In this document: in pieces, positions 1-6,322 of the stretch
How the letters are laid out: each line of letters begins with the position of its first letter
How positions within the stretch are numbered: the stretch's first letter is position 1
Assembly (NCBI GenBank): GCA_018814965.1
Contig: JAHIYS010000076.1
Location: 1 to 8,182 of the forward strand
Origin: Gammaproteobacteria bacterium
GTDB lineage: Bacteria > Pseudomonadota > Gammaproteobacteria > UBA9339
DNA length: 8,182 nucleotides
Reading direction: 5' to 3'
The notes under the pieces: model-generated
Told to the model about the DNA's origin: nothing
Databases searched by the model: none
What the model saw: the letters and a program-made list of their open reading frames with translations, nothing else
Translations under genes and position numbers: made by a program

Positions 1-403
1 AAAAATAAATCCTGATTTTAGTCTTAAATTCCTTAGGAATCTGAATGCCGGAACTATCAATCAAAATAACTTTCTGTATCTGAACCGAATCATTAGCTGC
101 CAAACAAATCGCTACTTTTCCCCCAAAAGAGTGCCCAAGCAAAATAGGATTAGTAATTTGCAACTCATCAATAAAGCGATTCAGCAAATTAGCGTATTCT
201 GGACTACCCCAAACCTTCTCTGGGGCAGTGCTTAAACCAAATCCTGGCAAATCTAGAGCATAAACAGTAAATTTTTTCGCAAGATTCTCCCCTAGCTGAG
301 CAAAATAGTCGATATTACGCCCCCAACCAGGAAGCAAAATAACAGGATCACCGCTACCACTAACCTTATAATGAAACCTTAAGTTTTCAAGTTTAATAAA
401 CAT
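1..403 (-). CDS. Alpha/beta-fold hydrolase, N-terminal 134 residues (runs off left edge)
   Basis: An open frame starts at the ATG at 403-401 and runs off the window without a stop. Residues 21-28 (VILLPGWG) match the first core strand and oxyanion-hole region of the fold. Residues 48-56 (YALDLPGFG) match the strand and loop that follow. G90-H91-S92-F93-G94-G95 is the nucleophile elbow, so S92 should be the catalytic serine; the acid and histidine lie outside the window. There is no signal peptide, so a cytoplasmic enzyme is expected. A weak GAGA Shine-Dalgarno (414-411) sits 7 nt upstream. The gene starts 37 nt after the murE stop on the same strand, so it is probably in the dcw operon at a place where murF is normally expected. 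Substrate unknown. I recall similar hydrolases next to murF in some clostridial and candidate-phylum genomes, but could not check this. Confidence 0.88.
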   Translation of the reverse strand, partial: MFIKLENLRFHYKVSGSGDPVILLPGWGRNIDYFAQLGENLAKKFTVYALDLPGFGLSTAPEKVWGSPEYANLLNRFIDELQITNPILLGHSFGGKVAICLAANDSVQIQKVILIDSSGIQIPKEFKTKIRIYF

Positions 404-440
404 AATATTTTCTCAAAATTTAATTATCATTATATTCAAT

Positions 441-1943
441 TCATGTCACTTTGGAACTTAAGGCCCTTACCACTACCTTTTGATCACTAAATGGCACTTT
501 TTCTTTACCTATAATTTGATAATCCTCATGCCCTTTACCCGAAATCAAAATTACATCGTTTGCTTGAGCAGCATTAATAGCATATTCAATAGCTGTCATA
601 CGATCATACTCCACTTCTACTGCCCAAGGACATAAAAGCCCTTGCGAAATATTAGCAACGATCTGCTCCTGACTTTCAGTCCGTGGATTATCATTAGTAA
701 TAACTACATGGTCACTATAACGCTCTGCTATCTCTCCCATCAATGGACGTTTGCTGCGATCACGATCTCCACCACAACCAAAAACACACCATAAAGCACC
801 ACTGCAGTACTCTCTAAGACTCACCAAAGCTTTTTCTAAAGCATCTGGGGTATGCGAAAAGTCGACAACCACTAGAGGTTTTTTATGACTGCCGCCAAAA
901 ACCTGCATCCTGCCACTAACCGCCTCAAGATCTGCGATTTTTTCCAAAGCATCGTTAATATTAATCTTCATTATCCCCAAAACCCCAAGGACCGCTAACA
1001 AATTACTAAGGTTAAACCTCCCCAAAAGTTTACTGCTTAATAAACCATTACCCCAAGGAGTAGAAACATTGGCTAACATTGTATGCGACTTAAATTCAAC
1101 ATCTTGCGCTTTAATTGAGGGGATATCAGAAAATGATACGTCAGAAATAGTATAGGCATAAACATCAAGATGGGTTTTTAATTCTTTAATTAAACCACGA
1201 CCAAACTCATCATCAGCATTAATAACCGCATGCTTTAATTTATTTTGCAAAAATAAAGCTTTTTTTGCTTCGCCATAATTTGCCATGGTACCATGATAAT
1301 CTAGGTGCTCATGGGTTAAATTAGTAAAAACCGCAATTGTAAAATCAATACCATTAACTCTCCCAACATCTAAACCTTGCGATGACACCTCCACTGCCAC
1401 GGCTTTTGCTCCAGTCTTATGCAACTCAAACAACCACCCCTGTAACGTAACCGGATCAGGCGTAGTATTAACTGTAGCTTCTAATTTCCCGGGAAAGCCT
1501 ATGCCAACAGTACCAATAACTCCACAAGGATTACCCAGATTAGTCGAAATAGTAGCGATATATTGCGTAATTGAAGTCTTACCATTGGTACCTGTGACCC
1601 CAATCATAGTTAATTTACGGGATGGATAATCATAAAATTTTGCCGCAATCAAACCGGCTTTTAGTTTTAAATCAGGAACTACTATGATTGGAATATTTGT
1701 TGGTAATGTAATTTTTGGCAAACTATCTTCACAAAGGATAGCCGCTGCACCTTTATTTATCGCTTCAATGATAAAATTACGCCCATCAACAGTCGCACCA
1801 ACCATAGCAAAAAACAGATCACCACTTCTAATAATACGACTATCAATAGCAAGACCTGTGACCAAACAATCTTGCTTGGAATCCACATCTACAACATCTA
1901 GCAAAAGATTGCTTAATTTGATTTTTTCTCCTGCCAACTGCAT
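441..1943 (-). CDS. murE: UDP-MurNAc-L-Ala-D-Glu: meso-diaminopimelate ligase (MurE)
   Basis: This cytoplasmic ligase adds the third residue to the peptidoglycan precursor using ATP. At 500 residues it has the usual family length. The N-terminal UDP-substrate domain covers about 1-105. The central ATPase domain carries the P-loop G115-VTGTNGKT-123, the NTTPDP stretch (159-164), the V186-S-S region and HLDYHG (213-218). K227 in the YGEAKK stretch is the likely carbamylated lysine. The C-terminal domain has DFSHTPDALEKAL (361-373), GCGGDRDRSKRP (389-400) and GKGHEDYQ (469-476). D418-N-P-R421 is the motif typical of meso-DAP-adding enzymes, so meso-DAP rather than lysine is expected. The start is supported by an AGAAGG Shine-Dalgarno at 1954-1949, 5 nt from the ATG. 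The 102-nt gap after ftsI contains a promoter candidate, so murE may be partly expressed on its own. Confidence 0.97.
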   Translation of the reverse strand: MQLAGEKIKLSNLLLDVVDVDSKQDCLVTGLAIDSRIIRSGDLFFAMVGATVDGRNFIIEAINKGAAAILCEDSLPKITLPTNIPIIVVPDLKLKAGLIAAKFYDYPSRKLTMIGVTGTNGKTSITQYIATISTNLGNPCGVIGTVGIGFPGKLEATVNTTPDPVTLQGWLFELHKTGAKAVAVEVSSQGLDVGRVNGIDFTIAVFTNLTHEHLDYHGTMANYGEAKKALFLQNKLKHAVINADDEFGRGLIKELKTHLDVYAYTISDVSFSDIPSIKAQDVEFKSHTMLANVSTPWGNGLLSSKLLGRFNLSNLLAVLGVLGIMKININDALEKIADLEAVSGRMQVFGGSHKKPLVVVDFSHTPDALEKALVSLREYCSGALWCVFGCGGDRDRSKRPLMGEIAERYSDHVVITNDNPRTESQEQIVANISQGLLCPWAVEVEYDRMTAIEYAINAAQANDVILISGKGHEDYQIIGKEKVPFSDQKVVVRALSSKVT

Positions 1944-1996
1944 AATTACCTTCTGTATTTTTAGTGTTTTTAAGCCACAATTTCTTTACATCTTAA

Positions 1997-2024
1997 TTTA
2001 TAATCCGCTACAAACAATAGTCAA
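1997..2024 (-). promoter_or_regulatory. Candidate internal sigma70-type promoter for murE
   Basis: On the minus strand TTGACT (2024-2019) and TATAAA (2002-1997) are separated by 16 bp. Each matches the sigma70 consensus at five of six positions. Transcription would start near 1990, about 47 nt before the murE ATG. It lies in the only long gap inside the cluster. Two direct GTCATTG copies (2038-2032 and 2028-2022), 10 bp apart, overlap the -35. Sequence evidence only; AT-rich DNA gives such matches by chance. Confidence 0.4.
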
Positions 2025-2045
2025 TGACTCGCAATGACAACTTTT

Positions 2046-3725
2046 TTATATACTATCAGCATCATCTAACGGGATGTTTAAAATTCTTAACGCACCATTC
2101 ATGATATTAGTAAACGCTGGTGCTGCAACTTGACTACCGTGATACCTTAATCCTTTAGGATTTTTAACTATAACTCCAACAATTAATTGGGGATCAGAAG
2201 CTGGAGCAATACCAATAAAATTTGAAAAATATCTGTCCTTATAATACCCCCCTGATGGTGATGAAATATGCGAAGTCCCTGTTTTTCCAGCAACCTTATA
2301 TCCTGGGATTTTTGCACGTCTACCAGTACCACCAATATCTAATACCGATTCCAACATATCCATAATTTGTCTACTTACTTTTGCTGATAAAACCTGTCTA
2401 CCAGAAACCACTTGATCTGTTTTTAAAAATGTAACTGGCCGGAGTAACCCACCATCAGCAATAACAGCATGCGCTCTAACAAGCTGTAATAACGTCACTG
2501 AAATACTATAACCAAAAGATAATGTAGCTAAAACAAATGGTCTTCCTTTTAAGTTATCTGGCAAAACACCAGACGCTTCTCCTGGGAATCCACTTTGAGT
2601 ACTTTGACCAAAACCAACCTTACGCAACAAATTTAATAAGCTATCAGTAGGAAGCGACAAGGTCATTTTAGCCACACCGATATTACTTGATTTTTTTAAT
2701 ACCCCATTTACTGTGAGTAGCCCATTATTTCTATGGCCATCATCATAGATAAAATTTCCTCCCACCTTGAGCACCCCAGGATTGGTATCAATCAAAGAGT
2801 TAACTTTATATTTTCCGCTATCCAAAGCATTGGCAATAGTAAATGCCTTAATCGTTGATCCTAACTCAAATACATCTGTGACTGCACGATTGCGTAACCT
2901 ACTAGTAGCCACCCCAACACGGTTATTGGGATTGTAACTTGGCATATTCACCATAGCCAATATTTCTCCGGTCTTGACTGCAAGCACTACAACCGATCCA
3001 GATTCAGCATGGTATTTTTCAATAGTATTTTTTAATTCATTATGGGCCAAATATTGAATTCTCCTATCAATACTAAGAGTCAAATTCCTTCCTTGTTGCG
3101 GCTCGGCAATCACACCCAAACTAGTAATTGTATTACCCATGCGATCTTTAACTACTCTAGTTTTTCCCGGAACTCCACGCAACCATGAATCGTATGCTAA
3201 CTCTATACCCTCTTGACCATGATCATCTATATTCGTAAAACCAACCACTTGCGCTGCCGCATCCGCTTCCGGATAATAACGCTTATATCCCTTCTCTAAG
3301 AAAACTCCTGGAATACATAAAGCCATAATCTTATTAGTTTGTTCTAATGGGAGCGCGCGCTTAAGATAAATAAATTCACGTTGCTTTTGAGCAGCGATTT
3401 TTTGCTTAATGGTTTTTATCGGCACTTTTAATAACTGTGCTAACTCTTTTTCTTGTGAAGCTGTGGCATTAAATAATTTAGGATTCACCCAAACTGATGC
3501 TGCCGCAATACTAATCGCTAATGGTTCGCCATTACGATCGGTAATAATGCCACGGTGTGCAGGGATACTGACTTCACGAACACTACGAATGTTGCTTTGA
3601 TCTAATAAAAAATCGTGTCTGATAAAACCCAAATAAAAAATCCGGCCAATTAATCCTAAAACAGCTATGAGCAAGACTATAACTAAAATTAATAATCGCC
3701 CTTCATATTCGACCCGGTCGCGCAT
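2046..3725 (-). CDS. ftsI: Peptidoglycan D,D-transpeptidase FtsI (PBP3)
   Basis: This is the septal class B penicillin-binding protein, which cross-links peptidoglycan at the division site in complex with FtsW, FtsL, FtsB and FtsQ. A short cytoplasmic tail is followed by one membrane helix at about 11-33. The periplasmic pedestal domain begins at about 50 and includes R58-GIITDRNG (58-66). The transpeptidase domain covers about 240-545. Its three active-site motifs are intact: S290-T-I-K293 (S290 is the acylated serine), S346-S-N348 and K481-T-G483. The length of 559 residues is close to that of enterobacterial FtsI (588). The start codon lies 14 nt after the ftsL stop. Upstream I see no recognisable Shine-Dalgarno, only AT-rich sequence, so translation may depend on coupling to ftsL. 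Confidence 0.97.
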   Translation of the reverse strand: MRDRVEYEGRLLILVIVLLIAVLGLIGRIFYLGFIRHDFLLDQSNIRSVREVSIPAHRGIITDRNGEPLAISIAAASVWVNPKLFNATASQEKELAQLLKVPIKTIKQKIAAQKQREFIYLKRALPLEQTNKIMALCIPGVFLEKGYKRYYPEADAAAQVVGFTNIDDHGQEGIELAYDSWLRGVPGKTRVVKDRMGNTITSLGVIAEPQQGRNLTLSIDRRIQYLAHNELKNTIEKYHAESGSVVVLAVKTGEILAMVNMPSYNPNNRVGVATSRLRNRAVTDVFELGSTIKAFTIANALDSGKYKVNSLIDTNPGVLKVGGNFIYDDGHRNNGLLTVNGVLKKSSNIGVAKMTLSLPTDSLLNLLRKVGFGQSTQSGFPGEASGVLPDNLKGRPFVLATLSFGYSISVTLLQLVRAHAVIADGGLLRPVTFLKTDQVVSGRQVLSAKVSRQIMDMLESVLDIGGTGRRAKIPGYKVAGKTGTSHISSPSGGYYKDRYFSNFIGIAPASDPQLIVGVIVKNPKGLRYHGSQVAAPAFTNIMNGALRILNIPLDDADSI

Positions 3726-3739
3726 AATACTAAACTAAA

Positions 3740-4072
3740 TTAAACTTTAATCATCATAACTTCTGCCGATGCAGGAATCTTCATTTGCAATTGCTGTTGT
3801 GCAACCATCTGTACTCTTGCTTGCGCGCCCCACGCACTTTGTTCTAATAATAATCTATTACCATCAGCTTTTAATTGTTCCGTCTGGACCTGTAATTTGT
3901 GACAAGAGATAAATAAACGACGATTAAGATCTTTGACGTAAACCACCCCTAATGCGGACACTAGTAATAAACAAACCAAAATTAATATTCTCAATTCTGC
4001 TAAATCAAAACTAAACAACATTCCACTGGAAAAATTATTTTCAGCAAATGCTTCCCGTGCTATAGCATTCAT
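3740..4072 (-). CDS. ftsL: Cell division protein FtsL
   Basis: FtsL is a small bitopic protein that joins FtsB and FtsQ to recruit and activate FtsWI at the septum. The 110 residues fit the family (E. coli about 121). There is a short N-terminal cytoplasmic part, one hydrophobic helix at about 28-46 followed by YVKDLNRRLF, then a polar, Gln- and Leu-rich periplasmic segment at about 50-95 that should form a coiled coil. The family has little sequence conservation, so the call rests on the topology, the YVKD-N-RR-LF pattern after the helix and the position between rsmH and ftsI. The ATG overlaps the rsmH stop as ATGA (4072-4069), which implies translational coupling. Confidence 0.94.
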   Translation of the reverse strand: MNAIAREAFAENNFSSGMLFSFDLAELRILILVCLLLVSALGVVYVKDLNRRLFISCHKLQVQTEQLKADGNRLLLEQSAWGAQARVQMVAQQQLQMKIPASAEVMMIKV

Positions 4073-5040
4073 TTTAACTTCTCCATTATCCTTAATATTG
4101 CGCTTCTTGAACGCTGATTATTATTTATTTCTTCTTGGCTAGCGCGAATCTTTCCGCCTACACGCTTAATACGCCTAAAAAGCTGTTCTTCACATACCGG
4201 CAACCAATCTGGCAACCCACCACATTCATGTTTTTTCATAAAACTTTTTACAATTCGATCTTCTAGCGAATGAAAACTAATCACCACCAAACGACCGCCT
4301 ATGCTTAAAACATCCAAACACTGCTCCAAACAATCGGTCAACTCCTGCAATTCGTTATTAACTAAAATTCTAATCGCTTGAAAAGTTTTTGTTGCTGGAT
4401 GCCTATGCTCATCCCATTTCGGATGAGCACGGCTTACAATTTCAGCTAATCTCCCTGTAGTTACAATCGGCTCCACTGCTCGTTCTTTAACAATTGCACG
4501 TGCAATGCGCCCACCAAAACGTTCCTCACCATATTCTCGTAGCACTTTCTCAATTTCGCCTTCCTTAGCGTTTTTCAGCCACTTAGTAGCACTAAGTGGC
4601 TGGCCCACATCCATGCGCATGTCTAACGGGCCATCGCGTAAAAAACTAAAGCCACGCGACGAATTATCTAATTGCGGCGAAGACACTCCTAGATCTATCA
4701 AAATACCGCTAATCTTACCTTTATAATTAAGCTCCTCCACCCATGCCTTGAGCTTAGTAAAAGATCCCTGTCTAACTATCAAACGCTCATCATCGAGCTT
4801 CTTTGCAACTTGTATCGCTTCATGATCTTTATCGATACAAATTAAAACACCACTACTATCAATACGATTTAAAATCTCTCGGCTATGACCCCCACGCCCA
4901 AAAGTCGCATCGATATAAATACCATCTTTATCAACAATCAAGCCGGTTAGTGCTTCTCCCAATAAAACCGGCTGATGTTGCCCTTCCTTAGCGTCGTCGT
5001 TTTGAAACAAACTCTTTTTAGGCGGCCTCGCTCTTTTCAT
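4069..5040 (-). CDS. rsmH: 16S rRNA (cytosine-1402-N4)-methyltransferase RsmH (MraW)
   Basis: RsmH methylates N4 of C1402 in the ribosomal P site using S-adenosylmethionine. The 323 residues carry the full family signature. Motifs in order are the H22-Q-P-V-L-L entry, the SAM-binding loop DATFGRGGHS (44-53), LICID (66-70), ILIDLGVSSPQLD (113-125), the RGFSF and GPLDMRMD block (129-144), HPATKTFQAIRILVNNEL (214-231) and the ISFHSLEDR segment (254-262). A basic RSRSAILRI-type tail follows at 310-318. The protein has about 20 residues before the HQPVLL block, more than usual, beginning with a basic stretch (MKRARPPKK). No later Met occurs before the conserved core, so this start is kept, although only a weak A-rich purine run lies upstream. 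It starts 12 nt after the mraZ stop. Confidence 0.97.
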   Translation of the reverse strand: MKRARPPKKSLFQNDDAKEGQHQPVLLGEALTGLIVDKDGIYIDATFGRGGHSREILNRIDSSGVLICIDKDHEAIQVAKKLDDERLIVRQGSFTKLKAWVEELNYKGKISGILIDLGVSSPQLDNSSRGFSFLRDGPLDMRMDVGQPLSATKWLKNAKEGEIEKVLREYGEERFGGRIARAIVKERAVEPIVTTGRLAEIVSRAHPKWDEHRHPATKTFQAIRILVNNELQELTDCLEQCLDVLSIGGRLVVISFHSLEDRIVKSFMKKHECGGLPDWLPVCEEQLFRRIKRVGGKIRASQEEINNNQRSRSAILRIMEKLK

Positions 5041-5052
5041 CTTTTTAACTAC

Positions 5053-5511
5053 TTATAGTGACAATAACTGAAGCTCTGATGGCAATTCATCCCTACCATC
5101 TAGTCCATTAGCTAGCCACTTAGCACGCCCTTCACCCCAAATCTTTTTATCCCAAACCTCAAATTTCTTACCTTGACCAACCAACATCACATGTTTACTA
5201 ATATCAGCATATTCCCGCAAAAGCTGGGGCAATAATAAACGTCCATTATTATCCATCTCTAATTCTGTCGCATGACCTATTAGTAAACGTTGAATACGTC
5301 TCGTTGCCTGATTAAAGCTTGGGAGATTTTCAATTTTTTTCTCTATTTCTTCCCAAACTGGTAATGGATAAAGTAGTAGACATCTCTCTTCTGCATCAAT
5401 AGTTACTACCAACTGTCCTTTTGCTTCGCTTTCGATCTCCGCACGATACCTTGCCGGCATTATCATGCGGCCTTTTGTATCTAAATTTATAGCGTTAATC
5501 CCTCGAAACAT
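5053..5511 (-). CDS. mraZ: Transcriptional regulator MraZ
   Basis: MraZ is a DNA-binding regulator of the dcw cluster, and in E. coli it represses its own operon. At 152 residues it matches gammaproteobacterial MraZ. It has two SpoVT/AbrB-like swapped-hairpin modules, each with the conserved DxxxR signature: D11-T-K-G-R15 and D87-N-N-G-R91, the latter followed by LLLP. Family proteins form ring-shaped oligomers that read tandem repeats. The start is fixed by an AAGGAG Shine-Dalgarno (5526-5521), 9 nt before the ATG. It is the first gene of the cluster and lies directly downstream of a 10-bp-spaced GTGG ladder that is the probable target of its own product. Confidence 0.97.
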   Translation of the reverse strand: MFRGINAINLDTKGRMIMPARYRAEIESEAKGQLVVTIDAEERCLLLYPLPVWEEIEKKIENLPSFNQATRRIQRLLIGHATELEMDNNGRLLLPQLLREYADISKHVMLVGQGKKFEVWDKKIWGEGRAKWLANGLDGRDELPSELQLLSL

Positions 5512-5520
5512 ATCCTAAAT

Positions 5521-5570
5521 CTCCTTCCACTTTATTCCACTATCCACCACTTTTTTCCACTATATACCAA
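5521..5570 (-). promoter_or_regulatory. MraZ operator, promoter-proximal array (4 GTGG boxes plus 1 degenerate)
   Basis: Read on the minus strand, this stretch divides into 10-bp units: TTGGTATATA, GTGGAAAAAA, GTGGTGGATA, GTGGAATAAA and GTGGAAGGAG. The last four begin with GTGG at 5560, 5550, 5540 and 5530. The first, degenerate unit holds the -10. The last unit holds the Shine-Dalgarno of mraZ. Known MraZ operators upstream of mraZ are tandem TGG-containing boxes on a 10-bp repeat (TGGGN5-type in E. coli), so the assignment to MraZ follows from family knowledge and position. Confidence 0.8.
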
Positions 5571-5588
5571 AATATCACCCACTGTCAA
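5561..5588 (-). promoter_or_regulatory. dcw operon promoter (Pmra), extended -10
   Basis: On the minus strand a perfect TTGACA -35 (5588-5583) is followed after 16 bp by TATATA (5566-5561). TG one base upstream of the hexamer (5569-5568) makes an extended -10 (TGGTATATA). Transcription should start near 5554, giving a leader of about 43 nt to the mraZ ATG. The -35 lies inside one GTGG-ladder rung and the -10 inside a degenerate rung, so a protein bound to the ladder would block RNA polymerase. Confidence 0.75.
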
Positions 5589-5602
5589 CCACATACAACC
5601 AC
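5573..5602 (-). promoter_or_regulatory. Second, upstream MraZ-type array (3 GTGG boxes)
   Basis: Three further 10-bp units on the minus strand, GTGGTTGTAT, GTGGTTGACA and GTGGGTGATA, begin at 5602, 5592 and 5582. The middle one contains the -35 hexamer. The array is separated from the downstream one by 2 extra bases, so the 10-bp register is shifted by 2. It is probably a second binding site for the same oligomeric regulator; the number of MraZ rings bound is unknown. Confidence 0.65.
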
Positions 5603-5673
5603 TAAGCCAAAGATATAACTATATTTAACTTAAGGGATACTAGAGATTTCAAACGAAAATTTGAATAAATGGG

Positions 5674-5851
5674 ACTGTTGCAATCCGAATCTAAAACGCA
5701 AAAAATTTCGCTTCGAGCTTTCTTATTCCTTGCTCATTTACCCAGCCCTGCGGCCCGCAAACAACGCCGGCCTTAGGCTGGGCTGTTATATTTAGCCCTT
5801 CGGGCGTGGAGTTGATAAAAAATGTTTTCTAAAATCTCAGATTGCAACTAT
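5674..5851. repeat. 178-bp MITE-like or intergenic repeat element with inverted ends
   Basis: The ends are imperfect 16-bp inverted repeats, GACTGTTGCAATCCGA at 5674-5689 and its counterpart at 5836-5851 (GATAGTTGCAATCTGA on the minus strand). They match at 13 of 16 positions with a shared GTTGCAATC core. The interior is much richer in G+C than its surroundings. It holds a foldable section with CCCAGCC (5741-5747) pairing GGCTGGG (5776-5782), inner GGCC pairs (5752-5755 with 5769-5772) and a small GCCC-TTC-GGGC hairpin (5795-5805). No open frame or transposase is present, and I find no clear target-site duplication. The TGTTGCAA end is reminiscent of some insertion-sequence termini. Copy number elsewhere is unknown. 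Confidence 0.5.
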
Positions 5852-6276
5852 CTTTAAACAATAAGCTTTCAGAGGCAAATATACAAAAACAAGAAACTTT
5901 AGAAATAGAGTTGTCTAAACCATAAAAATAATGAAATTATGAGCAATTATTCATGCGGTTATCCACAACTTTATAAAATCATTAAGGATAGCTTAAATTG
6001 TAATAATATTACGATTTAATACAGAAAGTTACAAATATCATAATGTTATTAATATTTGGCATTACTTCACCAGTTACTAACAAAAATCAGTATATCTACT
6101 AAAATCCCGTTTAAAGGTAAAAATCTTACGGCAAATGAGGCCATCTACAATGAGAATATGATTAAAAGCCACCGTTGTCTTAAAATCATTTATAGAACTA
6201 ACATGCTCCTATTTAAAAAACATACTCCGCCTAAAACCTCAATAAAAATCTTTGCCCTGTAAAAGATACCACAATA
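5852..6276. other. AT-rich intergenic stretch without a supported gene
   Basis: Only short frames occur here and none has a recognisable protein, a good start or neighbour support. The notable items are one perfect DnaA box (5959-5967) and the odd palindrome GTAATA-A-TATTAC (6000-6012). The sequence separates the divergent mraZ and transporter genes. Confidence 0.5.
5959..5967 (+). promoter_or_regulatory. Single perfect DnaA box
   Basis: TTATCCACA is identical to the strong E. coli DnaA-box consensus. It is isolated, since I find no second good box within the gap, so an origin is unlikely. It could be a regulatory or titration site, or chance. Confidence 0.35.
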
Positions 6277-6285
6277 TGCTATAAA
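6277..6285 (+). promoter_or_regulatory. Candidate extended -10 promoter for the DMT transporter
   Basis: TGCTATAAA at 6277-6285 fits TG-n-TATAAA, an extended -10, with no convincing -35 at the proper distance. Transcription would begin near 6292, leaving about a 30-nt leader to the ATG at 6323. This argues against the alternative TTG start at 6293, which would lie at the very 5' end of the message. Confidence 0.4.
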
Positions 6286-6322
6286 TATTGAATTGCACTC
6301 CTATTTAATAAACACGATACAA

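Noticed and set aside
1684..2037. 117-codon plus-strand frame opposite the murE start
   Set aside because: It is antisense to a well-supported murE N-terminus and shows no family features.
5541..5549. TATCCACCA near mraZ as a degenerate DnaA box
   Set aside because: It falls in register with the GTGG ladder and is explained by it.
5741..5782. GC-rich hairpin as a rho-independent terminator
   Set aside because: No T-run follows and no gene ends nearby on either strand. It is better explained as part of the repeat-like element.
6056..6262. 68-codon plus-strand open frame beginning with TTG
   Set aside because: No ribosome site, weak TTG start, composition typical of translated AT-rich noncoding DNA, and no recognisable family.
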